From Chara braunii (taxonomy: Eukaryota; Streptophyta; Charophyceae; Charales; Characeae): a stretch of 31,696 nucleotides of DNA. A program made the translations under genes and the position numbers. This document shows, one piece after another, positions 1 to 9,373 of the stretch (its first letter is position 1; every line of letters starts with the position of its first letter). The stretch spans positions 66,137 to 97,832 of the forward strand of contig BFEA01000653.1 in NCBI GenBank assembly GCA_003427395.1, read 5' to 3'. The notes under the pieces are model-generated. The model worked only from the letters and a program-made list of their open reading frames with translations. It made no database searches and was not told the origin of the DNA.

Positions 1-79
<79 letters not shown>

Positions 80-135
80 CACACACACACACGAGAGGGC
101 GCACCTCGTCCTCGTCCTCGTCCTCGTCCTCCTCC
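1..135. repeat. (TC)n microsatellite followed by (CA)n and CTCGTC-type repeats
   Basis: Positions 1-76 are an uninterrupted TC dinucleotide run. A short CA run (about 81-92) and several copies of a CTCGTC hexamer (about 106-131) follow. The window opens inside this microsatellite, so its true length is unknown. Such runs commonly end contigs, and the right end of the window also lies in a GA run. Confidence 0.95.
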
Positions 136-155
136 TGGCGCTGAGGATGACGACC

Positions 156-503
156 TCATTGCCCCAAGCTTCTCTGCTGTTCTTCCTCCTTTCTTCCCTC
201 CTCCTTGTTCTTCTTTTTCTTCCTCGAGACTTGTGCTTGTGCAAACTGCCCGCCATATCCACTTGCTCCCACCTCCTCTTTCAGCTCCTCACCATCATTC
301 GCGTCATCAATGTCATGGCCTTCTTCATCTTCGTCAGCCTCTTCTTCGTCTCGCCACATTCTCGCTAACTCCTCCTCCTCCTCCTCCGCCTCCTCCACAT
401 CATCACCATCATCATCATCATCACCTCTTTCCACACCTCTTCTCTTTCCAGCCAAGGCTCCATTCGCTCCTGCGGTTGTGCCCAATCCTCTCACAACACC
501 CAC
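156..503 (-). other. Possible acidic/lysine-rich coding segment, low confidence
   Basis: The minus strand is open for 115 codons. The translation has an Asp run, Glu-rich blocks, a mixed D/E segment and a KKKK-containing basic tail ending in a stop. This composition resembles the disordered tail of a nuclear protein. However, the same DNA is low-complexity CTC/CAT repeat and is also largely open on the plus strand, so the open frame may be a by-product of the repeat. No domain is recognisable and no clear splice sites were found. I do not assign a function. Confidence 0.2.
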
Positions 504-644
504 TCCTCATCCAGCCACAGAGGCCCAAGTCCATGCAAAACGATGGAGGGCGCAGCAGAAAGATGACAACATGGGCAAATTTCTGATATACCGCGGTAGC
601 TCCCATCCCAGGGTCAGGGGAACGGCCGCCACTGCCAACAACGG

Positions 645-908
645 CCTTGGGGGCATACTGAAAAGATGCATGGTACAGGTAGGGGCATATGGCAAATTCT
701 ACTGCAGGTCCTCAACGGCCAACAGGTAGGGGCATACTGAAAATTTGGCGGCGGTACCGGTAGGGGCATATTGAACATATTTCAGGCCCAAGTGACGCCA
801 GGGGTTTTCTGGAAACTTGAGTCGTTGTCAGAGGGGCAAATCAGGAAACATTGGCCGTCCGAGGGCAAATCGCAAATAAACAGAAAATTCAGGGGCATTT
901 TGCAAATT
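645..908 (+). repeat. Reiterated GGGGCATA(C/T)TG-type motif
   Basis: A short motif recurs about seven times at irregular spacing. Four copies have the form GTAGGGGCATAxTGxAAAT or close to it (near 649, 679, 727 and 760). Looser GGGGCAAAT or GGGGCATTTTGCAAAT versions lie near 834, 862 and 891. Spacing is roughly 30-70 bp, so this is an interrupted minisatellite rather than a strict tandem array. No gene is visible here. Confidence 0.6.
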
Positions 909-929
909 TCCCCCCCAAAAAAAGGAAGA

Positions 930-1722
930 TGAAAATGCTGAAAAAGAGAAGGAAGTGCTCTTCCCGCGGATCCTTTCTCATCCAGGCAGTGTGTCAGATG
1001 TCAGGGTATGATTCACTGACCATGGCTGTGGCAGTCAAGATGACTGCATGTGAGCGTCCAACCGGACCATATTCATTTACAGCAGTCTGAGCCTTATTTG
1101 AAATGGGCCGCAGTGCACTCTGGTCCTTCGCTCTGACAGATGTCAGAGTAACTCTATGCCATATTTTCTGTACGTGAGGGGATCGAATCCTCACAAAACA
1201 CCTCCCAAACTGTCGATTCCGGCCTCTCTTCCATGCATTGGCCACGAGCCAAAGGTGTGTGGAAGGTGCGTGAAAATCATCACGAAAAAATCCGTTATGA
1301 TTTTCACTCACGTTGGGGACCCCTACACGACCTACTCAACAAAATTAAAAGAAAGACCAGAGTAACTCTATGCCATATTTTCTGTAGGTGAGGGGATCGA
1401 ATCCTCACAAAACACCTCCCATATTGTCGATTCCTGCCTCTCTTCCATGCATCGGCCACGAGCCAAAGGTGTGTGGAAGGTGCGTGAAAATCATCACGAA
1501 AAAGTCCGTTATGATTTTCACTCACGTTAGGGACCCCTACACGACCTACTCAACAAAATAAAAAGAAAGACCGGCCAATGGGAGGCCGCAAAAATACCTA
1601 TATGTCCCCCCGCTCAGATACAAGAAACACCACACCGCCGATCACCGTTCCGATCAGCGGTGCTTCGGATTCACACACCCTCTCCACTAGTCCACATACA
1701 TCGGTAATGGGATCTCCCTCCT
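930..1722 (-). repeat. Dispersed repeat family R1, copy I, with internal 214-bp tandem duplication
   Basis: The segment shares extended similarity with 2060-2652: matching starts around AAGTGCTC, a shared CAGATGTCAGGGTATGATTC block, and matching ends around CCACATACATyGGTA. Inside it a unit is tandemly duplicated (1145-1358 and 1359-1572, period 214) with few differences. Each unit carries on the minus strand a sequence close to the Pol III B box (GGATTCGATCC, complement of 1180-1190 and 1394-1404) and a hairpin with arms GTGAAAATCAT and ATGATTTTCAC. A tRNA-related SINE is plausible, but no clean A box was found. Confidence 0.6.
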
Positions 1723-1734
1723 GTTGCTGGAGTG

Positions 1735-1800
1735 CTGATGGATGGACACGTCTTTTTTCCTTCTTCTTCTTCTTTTTTTTCTTTTTTCTTTTTAATTCTC
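1735..1800. repeat. Pyrimidine-rich low-complexity tract
   Basis: A T/C-rich run (TTC and long T stretches) just right of copy I of R1. It could be the remnant of a minus-strand poly(A) tail, but no retroposon boundary is clear. Confidence 0.6.
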
Positions 1801-1848
1801 AGTTATTAGCTGGGAACCGCGCCCATCATCCCTCAAATTGGAGATCGT

Positions 1849-1874
1849 GGCAAGGCACTCCGGAGTGCCCTGCC
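1849..1874. repeat. 26-bp near-perfect palindrome
   Basis: The central 16 bp, GGCACTCCGGAGTGCC, is a perfect palindrome. Arms of 13 bp pair at 12 positions. It lies in otherwise unassigned DNA between the two R1 copies and could form a short hairpin or be an old transposon terminus. Confidence 0.6.
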
Positions 1875-2059
1875 AAGCCCAACTCCAGCTACAGGCAGTC
1901 ATTTCCACACAGCTGAAAAACAACACCATCTCCAGGAGCGAGATCCCACTAGCCATGTATGTGGATTAGTGTGACGGGTGTGGGACGGGTGGGGGACAGG
2001 TGGGTGGCAGCGTGAAATAGGGAAAATAAACGCAAAAAACCATTTCATGACCAAACAAA

Positions 2060-2652
2060 TGAAGAAAAAACTGCTAATAAATAAAAGAAAGTGCTCCTCT
2101 CACAGATGGTGTCTGCTCCAGGCAGGGTGTCAGATGTCAGGGTATGATTCACTGGCCATGGCTGTGGCAGTCAAGAAGGCTGCATGTGAGTGGGCACACG
2201 GACCATATCATTGACAATAGTCTGAGGCTTCCTTGAAATAGGCTGCAGTGCACGCTGTTCAGAAATTCTCTTTGGCAAAGGAGGGCAAGAGTAACTCCAT
2301 ACACCATTTGCTGTAGGTGAGGGGATCGAACCCTCCCAAACACCTCCCAAACCACAATCAATTTCCAGCGATGAAGCCATTCGTCTTTGCCTTCGCCGTG
2401 AGTGAAATGTGTGTGATTTCACGAACCAAAAAACTTGGTTCTGATTTCACGCACGTTTGGGACAGCCACAGAACCCCAACAACAAAAACAAAAGAAAAAC
2501 CTACCAATGGGAGAGCAAAAGAAAACATCCTTTTCTCGGGCTCAATTCAGAAAAACAGGCTACTGCTGATTTCCTTCCAAATCCACGATGCCTGACATTC
2601 GCACACCTTAAACACTAATCCACATACATTGGTAGTAGTGGGATCTCGCTCC
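2060..2652 (-). repeat. Dispersed repeat family R1, copy II
   Basis: This diverged second copy of the 930-1722 repeat has a single unit instead of the tandem pair. On the minus strand it contains GGGTTCGATCC (complement of 2323-2333), a good match to the Pol III B box. A different hairpin (GAACCAA...TTGGTTC) occupies the place of the copy I hairpin and is likewise flanked by GTGAAAT-like sequence. The two copies are in the same orientation about 1.1 kb apart. Confidence 0.6.
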
Positions 2653-2729
2653 AGGTCCACCTTTTCTGCCCCTTGGGGTTTTATAGTTTTTCTTTTTTTT
2701 GAATTATTTATTTTTCAGTAGATCTGGAC

Positions 2730-3128
2730 ATATCCAATATTATGCATATAACCTTCCTGGGCATGCTTGGCGCCCGCCACCTAGAGATAGACCACTGGAT
2801 CCCCTGATTGGCATTTAGCAGAGTCTGCTGATGTTCATAGGGGAGAGGACCTGAGGGGAGGCACAGGGATTGGTCCTGTTGGCATGGTCCCTGATGCTAC
2901 CGGCTGCCCCCTAGCCGGTATCGCCCACCTGCAGGTCGGGAGCAGCCCCCGCATGTTCTCTCGTGAACACGGTGCTGGCTGCTACGGGGTTCCCCGTACG
3001 CCTACAATTAGGAGTACTGGTAGGTAGGTAGTGTGAGGTGAAATTGAAAGAAGAATATAGCTTTAAATATATATATATATATATATATACACTATTATAC
3101 AGTCAGTATGCCACTAAGTGCTCTGCCG
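2730..3128. repeat. SINE-like dispersed repeat with (TA)n tract, copy 1
   Basis: Several blocks correspond in order to sequence in 3190-3640: ATTATGCATATA, CTGGATCCCCTGATTGG, and GTAGGTAGTGnAAG followed by an AT-rich stretch. A TA microsatellite lies near 3067-3090. Together with the next copy this suggests two adjacent members of one repeat family. No coding potential was seen. Confidence 0.5.
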
Positions 3129-3198
3129 GCGGTCATGGGGCTTGAACACACAACCTCCTATATGCCACTTGTGTGCCTATCCAACTGAGCTAGGCCGC
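3129..3198 (-). repeat. tRNA-like head of a SINE or degraded tRNA pseudogene
   Basis: Read on the minus strand, this 70-nt segment starts GCGGCC and contains TAGCTCAGTTGG, an exact match to the Pol III A box. About 30 nt further lies GTGTTCAAGCCCC, a good B-box match, and the segment ends GACCGC, which pairs with four terminal acceptor positions. The D and anticodon stems do not fold cleanly, so it is not a functional tRNA. Being embedded in a duplicated repeat, it is best read as the tRNA-derived promoter head of a SINE. Confidence 0.65.
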
Positions 3199-3640
3199 TG
3201 GATGATAGGCCTCTGGATCCCCCTGATTGGTATTAGTCGGGTCTATGACCAACACGGGTGTGAGTGCGAGCGGGAGTGGGTTGTGTGTGGTGTGTGGGAG
3301 AGTGTTGGCCATAGCCTCTGCTGCTACTACATGAGGGGTTGGGGGCGATGAGAAAGGGAGGCGCAGCTACTGGCGAAATGCGCGGTCTTTGCGTTAGCCG
3401 GACCCCACCGGCAGCCGCACCCCATCTCTGACTACAGCTATTGGGGGGGGGGGCAACATGATTTACCTCGTTTGTGAGGCCCTATGCTTGCAGGAGTCCC
3501 CTCTATATAGTCTTCGGACTAGTGGTAGGAAGGTAGTGAAAGGCAAAAAGAATTTGAGAGAAGGACATAGTGTAGTTAAAAAAATAATAATGATAATAAT
3601 GAAAATGCAGTATTATGCATATACAGTCAACCTCGGATTA
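3199..3640. repeat. SINE-like dispersed repeat, copy 2
   Basis: This is the body following the tRNA-like head, related block by block to 2780-3105. It ends in an AT-rich tract with ATAATAATGATAATAATG and a second ATTATGCATATACAGTCA. A G homopolymer occurs near 3443-3453. No gene. Confidence 0.45.
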
Positions 3641-4219
3641 GGTGGCAATCAATGCTGACTGGGCTAAGGAGGAGGTCCCCCCACAGGCAAAGTGGGTCGA
3701 ATTAAGGAACTGAATTTGGATGGGATGGGTTCTAAGCGGAGATGCAGAAAATCAGATCAATCACGGTTGTCTGCATCCGTCCGAATTCAGGCATCAAATC
3801 CAATCCTCTGTGCTAGTGGGACCTCTTCCTAAGTCTCCTCTTTTTAATCAGATTGTTTCGCATTGTACTCCGTTTTCTTTTTCGGTGGGAAGCTCTGGAC
3901 GCTGGTTTCCAGCACGTGCTGTTCTCCAAGACCCCATAACCTCACCCCTGTGTCCACCATCCCCAGGGGTACTAAAATATCCTTCACTCCTCCCCATTCC
4001 AAAGACTGTTACCCTCTTCCCAGTAAACGCCCCTCATAAGAAGCGGCTTGAAAGGAGAAATGAGCTTGGCCAGAGACGGCCTTTGCATAACAACCCCTAT
4101 GGGCGCTGGAGGTGCTGGTAAGAGCAGACACCACTACGTAACATCACGGGGGAGGCCCCATCTATTGGGGGGGGGCATCACCTGCTGGAAAACGGGTCCA
4201 ATATCCGATACATCGGCAA
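3641..4219. repeat. Unassigned DNA ending in dispersed repeat R2
   Basis: No gene is recognisable in 3641-4090. From about 4095 to 4205 the sequence (GGTGCTGGTAAGAGCAGACACC, then CATCTATTGGGGGG, then GCTGGAAAACGGGTCC) matches 15553-15635 and, for its last part, 15235-15285. It is therefore a third copy of a repeat family also seen in the 15-kb region. Confidence 0.5.
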
Positions 4220-4341
4220 GACCGCTTTGATTAGAGTCAACTCAGTCAAGGCAAACTATTATCATCATACTTTTAACTTTCAAGTTTGACCGCTTTGACG
4301 AGAGTCAAGGCAAACTATGATTATCATGCTTTCAAGTTTGA
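4220..4341. repeat. Short tandem duplication, about 54-68 bp unit
   Basis: Two adjacent copies begin GACCGCTTTGA, share GAGTCAA and GGCAAACTAT, and end CTTTCAAGTTTGA (4220-4287 and 4288-4341). They differ mainly by a small duplication of CTCAGTCAA in the first copy. From 4342 to 4575 I see nothing assignable apart from a 12-A run near 4481. Confidence 0.7.
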
Positions 4342-4601
4342 AGTCTAAAGCATTGGTAGGGAGCTCTGCAGACAATTGAGGGTTCAGCGTCCTTATGAGG
4401 CGATGAGAGTGCAGCCTAATTCTTTTGCCTTGACCCACATCAAGTACGCGCTGCTACCCACGAATAGAGGGGAGCTTACAAAAAAAAAAAAAGGCCAGAT
4501 TATCACCTACCCAGACCAGATACAGGAGTCTACAAGCCGGTGGTTTGCACCACCCTGAGCCGCTGGGAAAGGGCCCCCCCCACGAAACAAAGCAAGGTCT
4601 G

Positions 4602-5254
4602 TGAAAGGCATTCCACGATGCAAACCCCAAATTCGAATCTCAGGGGCAAAGTCCCGGGCCTAAAAGAAGCCAAGTCGACCAGTTTCAGAAAGGTTGCGTC
4701 GGGTACCCCAGGGGTCAAGTCCAACAGGTACCCGGTCAAAAGTCACGTCCCGAAGTCAAAGGGCATATTCTACAAGCAAAGGTCATGTCTTATAGGCAGA
4801 GAGTTATATCCCACAGATGAAAGGTTGCGACTCACAGGCCTAAGCAGCTGCACACCAAGGAAAATTCAGGGAGGTACCAGGCCTCGACATTCTGAAGCAA
4901 ACAGGCCGCGGGCATGTGGTACCGGTTTCAAGTCAAGACAAAGGAAGCAGAGGCTGGGATGAGTGAAGGCTCGGTCCAAGTCAATGTAAGGACTGGCCAG
5001 CCTCATTTCAGATAGATTACTCAGTCGTGAGAAATGTGGAAGTGCTGCCAAGGCACTTGTGTGCTATCTGCGAGAGGCATGCGCAAGAGCCCTGGCTGGG
5101 CAGCGCTGCACTGTGAGAGGAAGGCGGCCATAGCCACACAGCTAGTAGTAGGAGATAGAGCTGAGCAGTAGCGGATGCATTCAGAGTCAATATCTTCAAG
5201 AAAAGAGAGAGAGAGAGAGAGAGAGCTGTCTCTTATACACATCTAGATGTGTAT

Positions 5255-5299
<45 letters not shown>

Positions 5300-5579
5300 A
5301 TGCAAGAAGAGGACAGTGAGAGAGAGAGAGCGAGGCGGAGAGAGAAGAGAGTAACCTACCTTGGTTGAGGATGCTGGACATGGGCTGCTGAACGCTGCGC
5401 TGTTGAGCGCTTGGTGACTGGAACTCCGGAACTGCTTAATAAGTTAATATGATAATTCGTTGGAATTTCTAAGCTGCGCTATTCTGGACTTTGCATTTCT
5501 GGTCTCCACCGTGGATTTTCGTGTGATCTCTCAATGTGTGTGTGTGTGTTCAAGGTGACAAGCAATAAGGCTCAATTCA
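4602..5579 (+). repeat. Element A 5' LTR
   Basis: This 978-bp LTR starts TGAAAGG and ends ATTCA, one base before the PBS. U3 holds 20-bp-register repeats around GTCACGTCCC (about 4736-4815). The position equivalent to the 3' LTR TATA sequence reads TGTAAGG (4985-4991). A GA microsatellite occupies about 5204-5299 and is interrupted by adapter sequence at 5226-5256. That adapter accounts for the roughly 30-bp length excess over the 3' LTR. Confidence 0.92.
5226..5256. other. Tn5/Nextera mosaic-end junction sequence (library artefact)
   Basis: CTGTCTCTTATACACATCT (5226-5244) is the 19-bp Tn5 mosaic end used in Nextera libraries. It is followed directly by AGATGTGTATAA (5245-5256), the start of its reverse complement, then GA repeat. 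That back-to-back arrangement is the mate-pair junction adapter. The matching site in the 3' LTR (about 12650-12695) is an uninterrupted GA run, so the adapter is not native. Confidence 0.95.
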
Positions 5580-5580
5580 A

Positions 5581-5593
5581 TGGGTATCAGAGC
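5581..5593 (+). other. Element A primer binding site (initiator tRNA-Met)
   Basis: TGGGTATCAGAGC starts one base after the LTR end CA. Apart from one extra G it equals TGGTATCAGAGC, the usual plant LTR-retrotransposon site complementary to the 3' end of initiator tRNA-Met. Element B has the corresponding site at 20414. Confidence 0.9.
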
Positions 5594-6298
5594 TGGTACT
5601 CGTTGCATCCGTTGTTGATGAACGCTGGCAAGATTATAGCCGGCGAGATGAGATTTGGAGTTTCACATTGGGGCTGGAGGCCGAAGAAGAAGTGGCCAGG
5701 TTTGGGGATGATGATTATGTACCTGCATGCAAGGAGCGTCGTGGAGCTTCATCGAAGGAACGTTCACAAGTGAAGTGCCTCGCCTCCCTAAGCCCTGCAT
5801 TTGCTTTAATGAATGAATGAGTGTCACGACACCTTCCCACATCTTGGTGTCGCTGTTGCTGGACAGAACACTTGACATATCTGATTTTGTCTTGAGTCAA
5901 CATCTGGTCAGACACATGTCCATGAAATAGGTTGTGTCTATAATAGAAGCTCGTCATCTGGATGACTCACTCGACATGCGACCGAACCGGAGCTAACGCA
6001 GTGAGGAGCTTTAAGTCTTGAGAGCGAACCTGGTGGGCACGGCGTCCTGTTTGCGTCGTTAAAGAATTCCTGAGGTCCTTGCTGGCTGACCTTAAGCTGT
6101 TGGTTGCCCACCAGCCTGACAGGGTAGCTGTAGTGACACTGTGGGGAGGGAAGAACTCGAACGGGTTAGACTTCGATCTACATTAGATAGATTAAGTGTT
6201 GAGGGATAGACTTCGATCTACATTAGATAGAGTAAGTGTTGAGGGATAGGTCTACGTGGTGAGGAGGTGGATGCTACTTACCTGTGCCTTTAGCCACC
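5594..6298 (+). other. Element A untranslated leader
   Basis: About 0.7 kb between PBS and gag with no long open frame. It holds a 10-bp perfect inverted repeat (CTGGTGGGCA at 6030-6039 and TGCCCACCAG at 6105-6114) and a 40-bp tandem duplication (6167-6206 and 6207-6246). Element B conserves this leader, including the core GTGGGCA/TGCCCAC pairing, but has no 40-bp duplication. An RNA structure used in packaging or translation is possible but unproven. Confidence 0.7.
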
Positions 6299-6310
6299 AT
6301 GGATGACTAA
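6299..6310 (+). CDS. Minimal upstream ORF abutting gag, element A
   Basis: In GCCACCATGG, an optimal Kozak context, an ATG opens three codons (M-D-D) ending at TAA, followed by TAG and then ATG at 6314. Element B has the same arrangement (ATG-GAC-GAC-TAC-TAG-ATG at 21190-21207). Conservation suggests either a family feature favouring reinitiation at gag or an ancestral gag start already interrupted in the common ancestor. Confidence 0.45.
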   Translation: MDD

Positions 6311-6313
6311 TAG

Positions 6314-8425
6314 ATGTTCGCATTGTTGACCCTGCCCGTGCTATGGGGTCCACTCCGTTTCTTGTGTCCTTTGGGATTCCATCGGATTTGTGGCATGAGT
6401 GTTACCATGCAGTCTGGTGGGTCCACGTGGCCATATACAACAGAACAACAAGCCGTTATTGACAAAAAGTTGGCCGAGAAGGAGAAAGAGAAGGAGGGGG
6501 AAAAAAAAAGAAAAAAAGAGGAGGAGATAAAAAAAATTGGATCAGGAAAGAAAGAAGATGGAGGAGGAGAAAGAAAGGATGCATAAAGAGATGAAGAAGA
6601 AGAGGAGGAAGAAGAAGGAGGAGAAAGAAGGAGGAGGAGGAAGATTAGAAAAGGGGAGGACAAGACCAGAAGGGGAGGAAGTGGCAGAAAGTAGCCATGC
6701 CGTAGAATTGAGACTCCAACGGGTGGCGAAATTTGGGTTTCATACACAGATGCCAGATGAGACGGTGCAAGAAAATAATGCATTCACAATCAAAATGGCA
6801 TCTGCAGCAGATGATGAAGAGAGGGATTTGTTGTTGGAGGAGAGGAGGAACATCCTTAACCAGTGCTTGATTCAACGAAAAAGGAAAGAAAATGAAGAGA
6901 AGAAGAGACTGAAGGAAGAAGGGAGAGGCTTCAAGCCTTGTTGAATGAGCAGAGAGGGAAATAACTGGATGTCAAGGAAAATTTGGGCCTCCTCACTGAC
7001 ACACTGTTTCACACCATCCAAAAACTGGCTGCTTTGCAAAAATCCGTTGGGAAGATAGAGCGACATCAGGAGGAGTTCCAGGGCACGTGGAGCAACTACC
7101 CGAGTGCCTCCTCCAAGGATCATGGACTATGCCCATCAGCTAGACGGACTCTTCACCTAGAAGTTGAAGAACACCATCGCATCCGTAGCGATAGGATGCA
7201 CCAGTGGTGGAGGAGATGGCGGAGATGATGATGATGACAAGGAGGGAAAGGGTCCCAGGAAGGATGATGGAAAGAAAGAGGGAGATAAGTCTGAAGGAGG
7301 AGAACGAAGAGAGAAGATAAAGGTTAAGGTCCCTTGGACATATTGTGGGAAGAGTGAGGAGAGCATTTTTCATGGGGAGGCGGCGATGGATACATACCTG
7401 TACGCGCAGTTGATTCCGTATTGGGGCTGCATACTTATAGCAAGTTCGTGCCTAGAGGCAAACACAACTAGCTTTGCTCTTTCGCTAGTGAAAGAGGTTG
7501 CACCTCGATGGTGCAATACTCACAGCGGACTAGGATTGAGGGCTTCTGTAAAGCCTTGAAAGGGCGATTCGAGGACAAAAACTTAGCCCCCCGAACAGAG
7601 CACCTCATCCTTAACATTAGTGACCGCAAGTGGAAGAGTGTGTTGTCAGTCAAGGCCACTATGGACGAGTTGCTGCAATGTCCCGATCATGGACTGACCC
7701 CCGCTCAGATACTTAACAACTTCGCTAGAGTGCAGCCAAAAACCCTCAAGACCCAATTATATCCCCATACTAAAGAAGAGGGGATGACCTATGAAAAGTT
7801 GAGTAAAATAGTTGTAGACCACGCTGGATTCTTGCGAGAGGCAACTATTGCCACTATTGGAAAGACATGCAGATCGGTAAGAGGTGGAAAAATAGAATTA
7901 TATCCGGCAACGTAAAGGGCAAGGTCCGCAAGGATAATATGCTGGTCACCTTCAAAAAAGGAGGTGTAGAGTCATTATCATATGACCAGATGGACCACGG
8001 ATTAGAAGAGGATAACAACAACCAAGTAGCCCGGGAAGGGGACTAGCAGCAGTTTCAGCCCGTGGGGGAGGGCGACAAGGAAGAGGCCGAGGCAGAGGAG
8101 GCCGAGAGCGAGGTGGAGGTTGAGGACCCGCTGCCCAGAGGGGTAGTGGTGAAGGTAGCTACTACGCGGGAGGTAGGGGTTATGGTCCCTCGCAAGGTGG
8201 TAGAGTTTCTCCCTCCATAGGTGGTAGAGAAAGAGGCAGAAACTGGCAGTCGAACCCAAAACACCCGGGGATAGCTGAAGGCAAACCTTGGGAGCAAATG
8301 GGTATAGACGAGCAGGTCTGGGAGGACCGTCGCAAGGCTCACCAATGTCTTAAATGTGGTGACCCCGACCACATTGTTTTTTTCTGTTCTGGTACAGGTA
8401 CCCAAAAGGGAACAACCAGTAGAGG
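6314..8425 (+). pseudogene. gag: Element A gag, frameshifted
   Basis: Gag forms the retrotransposon capsid and binds its RNA. In order there are: an N-terminal segment with VTMQSGGSTWPYTTEQQ; a long Lys/Glu-rich stretch likely to form a coiled coil (about 6460-6940); a heptad-like segment near 6990-7080; a capsid-like part (PWTYCGKSEE at about 7330, LLQCPDHGLTPAQILNNFA at about 7669-7725); a Tudor-like segment at about 7890-8025; an RGG/RGR-rich stretch at about 8060-8130; and a CCHC zinc knuckle at 8346-8387. The frame changes several times, for example in 6540-6590 and around 7100-7170, and TAG or TAA codons interrupt it, so no full-length protein can be made. The best start is 6314, although a later ATG at 6395 or 6407 is possible. 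Confidence 0.82.
8346..8387 (+). other. CCHC zinc knuckle of element A gag
   Basis: The translation C-LK-C-GDPD-H-IVFF-C fits the retroviral-type nucleocapsid zinc knuckle CX2CX4HX4C exactly. It follows an Arg/Gly-rich stretch, as in many plant gag proteins. The element B counterpart (near 22829-22870) keeps the Cys and His codons but is frameshifted by a single-base deletion. Confidence 0.85.
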
Positions 8426-9373
8426 TTGCAGTCGAACTCAGACAAGAAGATAGAAGCGCATGCTGAACAAGCACCTTCCTGTTGGAAGCTTCCAATGGCA
8501 GACTCTGAGACTGATGTAGGCTTCCACCTAGCTAGTTGTCCAGAGGTCACTTGTGTTAGGACCTCTCTAGGTGGCTCCCTCGCAAGCATTGGTGATGAGT
8601 GGATCACTTGTCGCCGCGCTTGGGCCGAAATGAAGAAGAAGACGACGGGGCAACTAATTATAGCAAATGTAGAAGTAAGTAGAAAAGGGATAGGCGCGTT
8701 GATAGACAGTGGGACAACGCGCAGTTATCTTAGCAGAAGAGGGTTGCAGAAGATGCACCTAGGTATGAAAGTAAAAAAGTTAGATGAGCCGGCCATTAGT
8801 AAATTGGTCAATAATAGAGAAATGATGGTATGGGAGTGCGTTGAAGGGATTAAGGCATACTTCCGGTTGGAGGTAGGGGGCAAGGTAGAGAAAGTTCTGC
8901 ACTCCCTGACACTCTTAGTGGAGGATAGCCTTCTGTTTGATATGATTCTAGGAACTGATTGGGGCAACGCCGCGTATGCTGACATTAAGATGAGCGAGCA
9001 CAAGTGTTGGTTGCCCAGTCCCACAGGTGGGAAGAAGAAAATGCGGTTATATCATGCATCCGACGTAGAGAGTAGTTTGTCCCTTTGTTGTATGAGTGCC
9101 CCCTCCTTCGCCAGGCACGTGGTCAAGAATGACCTCGTTGAGCAAGTGTTTGTTGCTTACGTAAGACCAGTTGGTGTAGGGGAAAAGGAAAAAGTGCCCC
9201 TACCACCCAATGTGCAAAGTCTGTTAGACGAGTTCGCTGATGCGGGAGAGGCCCCTAGTGGAGTAGTTGAGAGAGGGACCAAGGATCGAATAGATATAGA
9301 ACCCGGTAGCAAGGTTCCCAAGGGCCCCACCTATAAGATGTCTCCCAAAGAGCTCAATGAGTTGCGTAGATAG
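8426..9373 (+). pseudogene. pol: Element A aspartic protease and start of RT
   Basis: A 315-codon open segment. The retropepsin-like protease, which cleaves the Gag-Pol polyprotein, shows the catalytic triplet in ALIDSGTTRSYLS (Asp codon 8705-8707) and the second conserved motif FDMILGTDWG about 75 residues later. The C-terminal part (GSKVPKGPTYKMSPKELNEL) is the usual N-terminal lead-in of Ty3/gypsy RT. It ends at a TAG (9371-9373) where element B reads CAG, a C-to-T nonsense change. The protease itself looks intact. Confidence 0.88.

Noticed and set aside
77-729. Overlapping Pro/His/Ser-rich open frames on the plus strand
   Set aside because: They follow CTC/CAT low-complexity DNA and have no domain. 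Two plus frames are open at once.
5206-5381. Minus-strand Ser/Leu repeat frames in the LTR
   Set aside because: Translations of GA microsatellite and adapter sequence.
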